A DNA stretch of 64,000 nt. Source: Speluncibacter jeojiensis. GTDB lineage: Bacteria; Actinomycetota; Actinomycetes; Mycobacteriales; Mycobacteriaceae. The translations under genes and the position numbers were made by a program. The stretch is from NCBI RefSeq assembly GCF_029589495.1, contig NZ_JAAIVF010000001.1:620001-684000 (forward strand), written 5' to 3'. How positions within the stretch are numbered: the stretch's first letter is position 1; every line of letters starts with the position of its first letter. Positions 61,606 to 64,000 of the stretch are shown here, one piece after another. Below the pieces are notes generated by a model. The model was not told the DNA's origin, did no database searches, and saw nothing but the letters and a program-made list of their open reading frames with translations.

Positions 61606-62523
61606 TCAACTCGCCGTCAGCGCTGCCTCGCCCACGACCGTGCGGAGCTGTCCCCGGGCGTGTCGGACGGACGCCTGCCCACCGGCCGGGGTGGCCGAAA
61701 CGAACCGGTCGATGAGTCCTGCGACGGTGTCCGGAGCCTCCACGTGCGGGAAGTGCCCGACACCGTCGAGCACTGACAGCTTACTCCCAGCCAACTGGTC
61801 CCGAGCTGCGAAGGCGTGGTCCACCGGGATGATCGGATCGCCTGCGCCCCAGATCACCTGGACCGGCAGTCCGGCGGTCAGATACAGCCGGTCCAGCGCG
61901 CTGACGGCCTGGCCACCCGGGTCCACCACCGACCGCAGGGTCCGCAGGAACGCGCGCCGGGATTCGGTGCCCGACAGTGACATCAGCGCGCGCCAGGATT
62001 CGTCGGCCCGCTCGGCCCGCACGCCGCGCGAACCCAGCCAGTCCCGGACCGCACCGCCGCACAGCCGCACCGCCGGCGAGGTCATCGCGGCCAGGGCCGC
62101 CTCGGAGCCCGGGACCGCCATCAACCGCAGCAGCCAGTTCACCTCACGCCCCAGTCCGCCCGACGAGATCAGCACCAGCCGCTCGCACAGCTCGGGGTGC
62201 TGATACGCCAGCTGCATCGCGACCCCGCCGCCGAGCGAGTGCCCGACCACGGTGACGCGCTCGATCCCGAGCCGGTCGAGCATGTCGCGCAGTGCCGCGG
62301 CGAACGCCCCCAGCGAGTAGTCGCCGCGAGGCTTGCCCGACGACCCGTGCCCGGGCAGGTCCGGGGCCAGGACCAGGTGGCGGTCGGCCAGGCGCGGCAT
62401 CACGTAGCGCCAGGCGCGGGAGCTGCCGACCATGCCGTGGATGAACAGCAGCGGCTCGCCGTCGCCCCCGATGCGGTAGGCGAGCTGGTCCCCGTGCAGG
62501 TCGAGGTGTTTCTGGGTAATCAT
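61606..62523 (-). CDS. Alpha/beta-fold hydrolase
   Basis: This is a 305-aa cytoplasmic enzyme without a signal peptide. It has the oxyanion HG in LLFIHGMVGSS, PDLPGHGSS, the nucleophile Ser96 in VVGHSLGGG, Asp229 in WGAGDPIIPVDH and His257 in GVGHFPH, a complete catalytic triad. The ATG at 62523 matches the usual MITQKHL-type opening. A GTG at 62541 would add six residues and cannot be excluded, since neither has a strong ribosome binding site. It is upstream of NRPS-B on the same strand, 184 bp away, so it could act as an editing or release esterase for the synthetase that lacks a TE. That is inference from position only. Its substrate is unknown. Confidence 0.85.
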   Translation of the reverse strand: MITQKHLDLHGDQLAYRIGGDGEPLLFIHGMVGSSRAWRYVMPRLADRHLVLAPDLPGHGSSGKPRGDYSLGAFAAALRDMLDRLGIERVTVVGHSLGGGVAMQLAYQHPELCERLVLISSGGLGREVNWLLRLMAVPGSEAALAAMTSPAVRLCGGAVRDWLGSRGVRAERADESWRALMSLSGTESRRAFLRTLRSVVDPGGQAVSALDRLYLTAGLPVQVIWGAGDPIIPVDHAFAARDQLAGSKLSVLDGVGHFPHVEAPDTVAGLIDRFVSATPAGGQASVRHARGQLRTVVGEAALTAS

Positions 62524-62603
62524 CGCGGGCCAATCGTGCACCCGGTCCGGGCGTCTGCCGCCGCGTTCTGTGACAGATCACCGACGGCCCTGTCACGCCG
62601 CCC

Positions 62604-62655
62604 TGTGCGCGAGTTGCGGGGTCCGGACCCACACCTCACCCACGGGCCGAAGGCG
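62604..62655. repeat. Palindromic element copy 4, intergenic, abutting the lipase stop
   Basis: This copy lies outside genes and aligns along nearly its whole length with the three coding copies. It has the perfect GGGTCCGGACCC core, CTCACCCAC and GGGCCGAAGGC. It ends at the base before the lipase stop codon and would form a hairpin in the lipase transcript tail, where it may also act as a terminator. Confidence 0.85.
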
Positions 62656-63891
62656 TCAGCAGTTGCTCGGCGCCGGGACTCCGCGGAAACGGGCGTCGAG
62701 GTAGTTCAGCGCGGACGGGACGCCCAGGACCGCGGTGGTCAGGTGATCCGGGCTGGGGACCAGCTCCGCCTGCACCTTCACCCCCGCAGCGCAGTAGCGG
62801 CGCATCGTCGTGTTGATGGAATCAACGGGGATCAGCACGTCGGTGGGGCTGTGCCACTCGAAGATCGGCGTCTTCGGCACACCCGGGTAGTCCTCGAGGC
62901 TGTTCTCCGATGCCACCCGCCGATAGCCGGGATCCGACATGAAGCTGGTCGACTTGGTCACCTCGGCGACGCTGTGCCCGGCGCCGGCCGCGAGGATGTC
63001 GTTGGTGCAGCCGTTGGACATCTGCCTGGCCATGGCCAGTCCGCGGTCGTTCAACAGCGACAGGATCGGCAGGCGGTCGGGGTATTCGCGACCCAGGCCG
63101 ATCGCCGCGGCCGCCGCCAGCCCGAACGCCGGGTGCGGGTGCAGGCCCAGCGCATCACCCATCTTCAGCAGGTTCGTCGGCACCCCGCCCTCGGCGGCCC
63201 CGACGATGTTCAGTTCCGGCGCGTAGGCCGGGGCGAGCGCGGCCGCCCAGGCGGTGGCCATGCCGCCGCCGGAGTACCCGGCCAACGCGACCGGGCTCTC
63301 GGCCAGGCCGAACCGGGCGACGTGCTGGACCGCGCGGATCCCGTCGAGCGTGATCTGACCGCCGAGCTTGGCGGCGCCGTAGGCGCTGGTCGGGCCGAGG
63401 TGGTCCGGCAGCGCGACCTTCCAGCCCCGCTGCAGCACCACGTTGAGCGCGGGGGCCTCGCGGATGATCAGGTTCGGATCCGAGGTGTACAGCTCACGCG
63501 AGACGGCGCACTCGGTGCCCAGACCGTTGATGATGTGCTGGTACGACAGCAGCGGACCGTTCGAGCTGCGGTTCGGCGGCAACATGACCGTGGTGGTCGC
63601 GAGGATCGGCTTGCCCTCGGAGTTCGTCGACCGGAACGCTGCCATCCAGATGTCGACGCCGGGGAAGGTCAACAGCGGCGGCATCGGACGCGTCCGGACC
63701 ACCTCGCCGGGCTTCTTCGACGCCAGGTCCACGGGCGGCGCGTAGAACGGGTCCGGGTCGGCCGCCGGGTACAGGCCGGACGATGGGCCGAGCGCGGGCG
63801 CCGCGACGGCGGGTGCCGCCGACAGGATCCCGGCGATCACGCCCAGGCAGAGGACGGCGAATCTCGAGCACCTACCGCGAAGAAATCGCAC
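62656..63891 (-). CDS. Secreted lipase of the LIP (secretory triacylglycerol lipase) family
   Basis: This 411-aa exported esterase has a signal peptide (MRFLRGRCSR, hydrophobic core, AVAAP near 28-32). The nucleophile is Ser207 in AGYSGGG, with Asp351 (SPTDVLIP) and His383 (PDHLTT) as the probable triad. The GTG start has GGAAGGGA 8 nt upstream. Members hydrolyse triacylglycerols or other acyl esters outside the cell and are numerous in lipid-degrading mycolata. It is probably not part of the peptide pathway, though it could act on an acylated product. A palindromic repeat abuts its stop codon. Confidence 0.9.
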   Translation of the reverse strand: MRFLRGRCSRFAVLCLGVIAGILSAAPAVAAPALGPSSGLYPAADPDPFYAPPVDLASKKPGEVVRTRPMPPLLTFPGVDIWMAAFRSTNSEGKPILATTTVMLPPNRSSNGPLLSYQHIINGLGTECAVSRELYTSDPNLIIREAPALNVVLQRGWKVALPDHLGPTSAYGAAKLGGQITLDGIRAVQHVARFGLAESPVALAGYSGGGMATAWAAALAPAYAPELNIVGAAEGGVPTNLLKMGDALGLHPHPAFGLAAAAAIGLGREYPDRLPILSLLNDRGLAMARQMSNGCTNDILAAGAGHSVAEVTKSTSFMSDPGYRRVASENSLEDYPGVPKTPIFEWHSPTDVLIPVDSINTTMRRYCAAGVKVQAELVPSPDHLTTAVLGVPSALNYLDARFRGVPAPSNC

Positions 63892-64000
63892 GAATCATCC
63901 CTTCCAGATGCGGCCTCGCCGATCCCATCACACGCGGCCGCACACCGGCAGTCGGTCGAACGGCGGATATCCGATTTTCAACATCGTCTTGGTATTCTTC
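63892..64000. other. Upstream region of the lipase gene, cut by the window edge
   Basis: These 109 bp hold the lipase ribosome binding site (GGAAGGGA, 63900-63907 on the minus strand) and an AT-richer part at 63960-64000 where a promoter could lie. No coding sequence or clear -10/-35 pair is seen. Confidence 0.4.

Overview
The window is high-GC actinobacterial DNA carrying a very large nonribosomal peptide synthetase (NRPS) and glycosylation locus. A secreted antigen-85/mycolyltransferase-type esterase (22.4-23.5 kb), a Drr-type ABC exporter and TANNNT-like -10 boxes point to a mycolic-acid actinomycete (Mycobacteriales such as Gordonia, Rhodococcus, Williamsia or Nocardia). I cannot fix the genus from sequence alone. 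Layout: (1) 1-19173, minus: NRPS-A, six C-A-T modules (>=6391 aa), cut by the left edge just after its sixth carrier domain. (2) 19174-19668: divergent regulatory region. (3) 19669-22330, plus: drrABC, three genes joined by ATGA overlaps, closed by a hairpin terminator. (4) 22416-23486, minus: mycolyltransferase-like secreted esterase. (5) 23733-28021, plus: four family-2 glycosyltransferases and one hexapeptide acyltransferase, tightly packed. (6) 28026-29871, minus: two more glycosyltransferases, the upstream one overlapping the stop of the next gene. (7) 29868-61421, minus: NRPS-B, one uninterrupted 10,517-aa protein with nine modules, an epimerase domain after module 1 and a terminal condensation domain but no thioesterase. 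(8) 61606-63891, minus: an alpha/beta hydrolase and a secreted lipase. No tRNA, rRNA, CRISPR array, insertion sequence or phage gene is seen. Model: both synthetases start with an EntF/DhbF-type condensation domain, so each could accept an acyl starter. Together they hold 15 visible adenylation domains. Three have a clear serine code. Two groups of near-identical codes recur in NRPS-B, so the peptide should be repetitive. The ATGA overlap between NRPS-B and the downstream glycosyltransferase ties glycosylation to this peptide. The six glycosyltransferases and the acyltransferase would decorate it, and DrrABC would export it. The most likely product is a large, probably acylated, glycosylated lipopeptide of the cell envelope or medium, analogous in gene content to mycobacterial glycopeptidolipid loci but with a much longer peptide. 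The most unusual signal is a short palindromic repeat. It lies in frame inside three related adenylation domains of NRPS-B and also, as a fourth copy, in the gap before the lipase stop codon, which suggests a small mobile palindrome turned into coding sequence.
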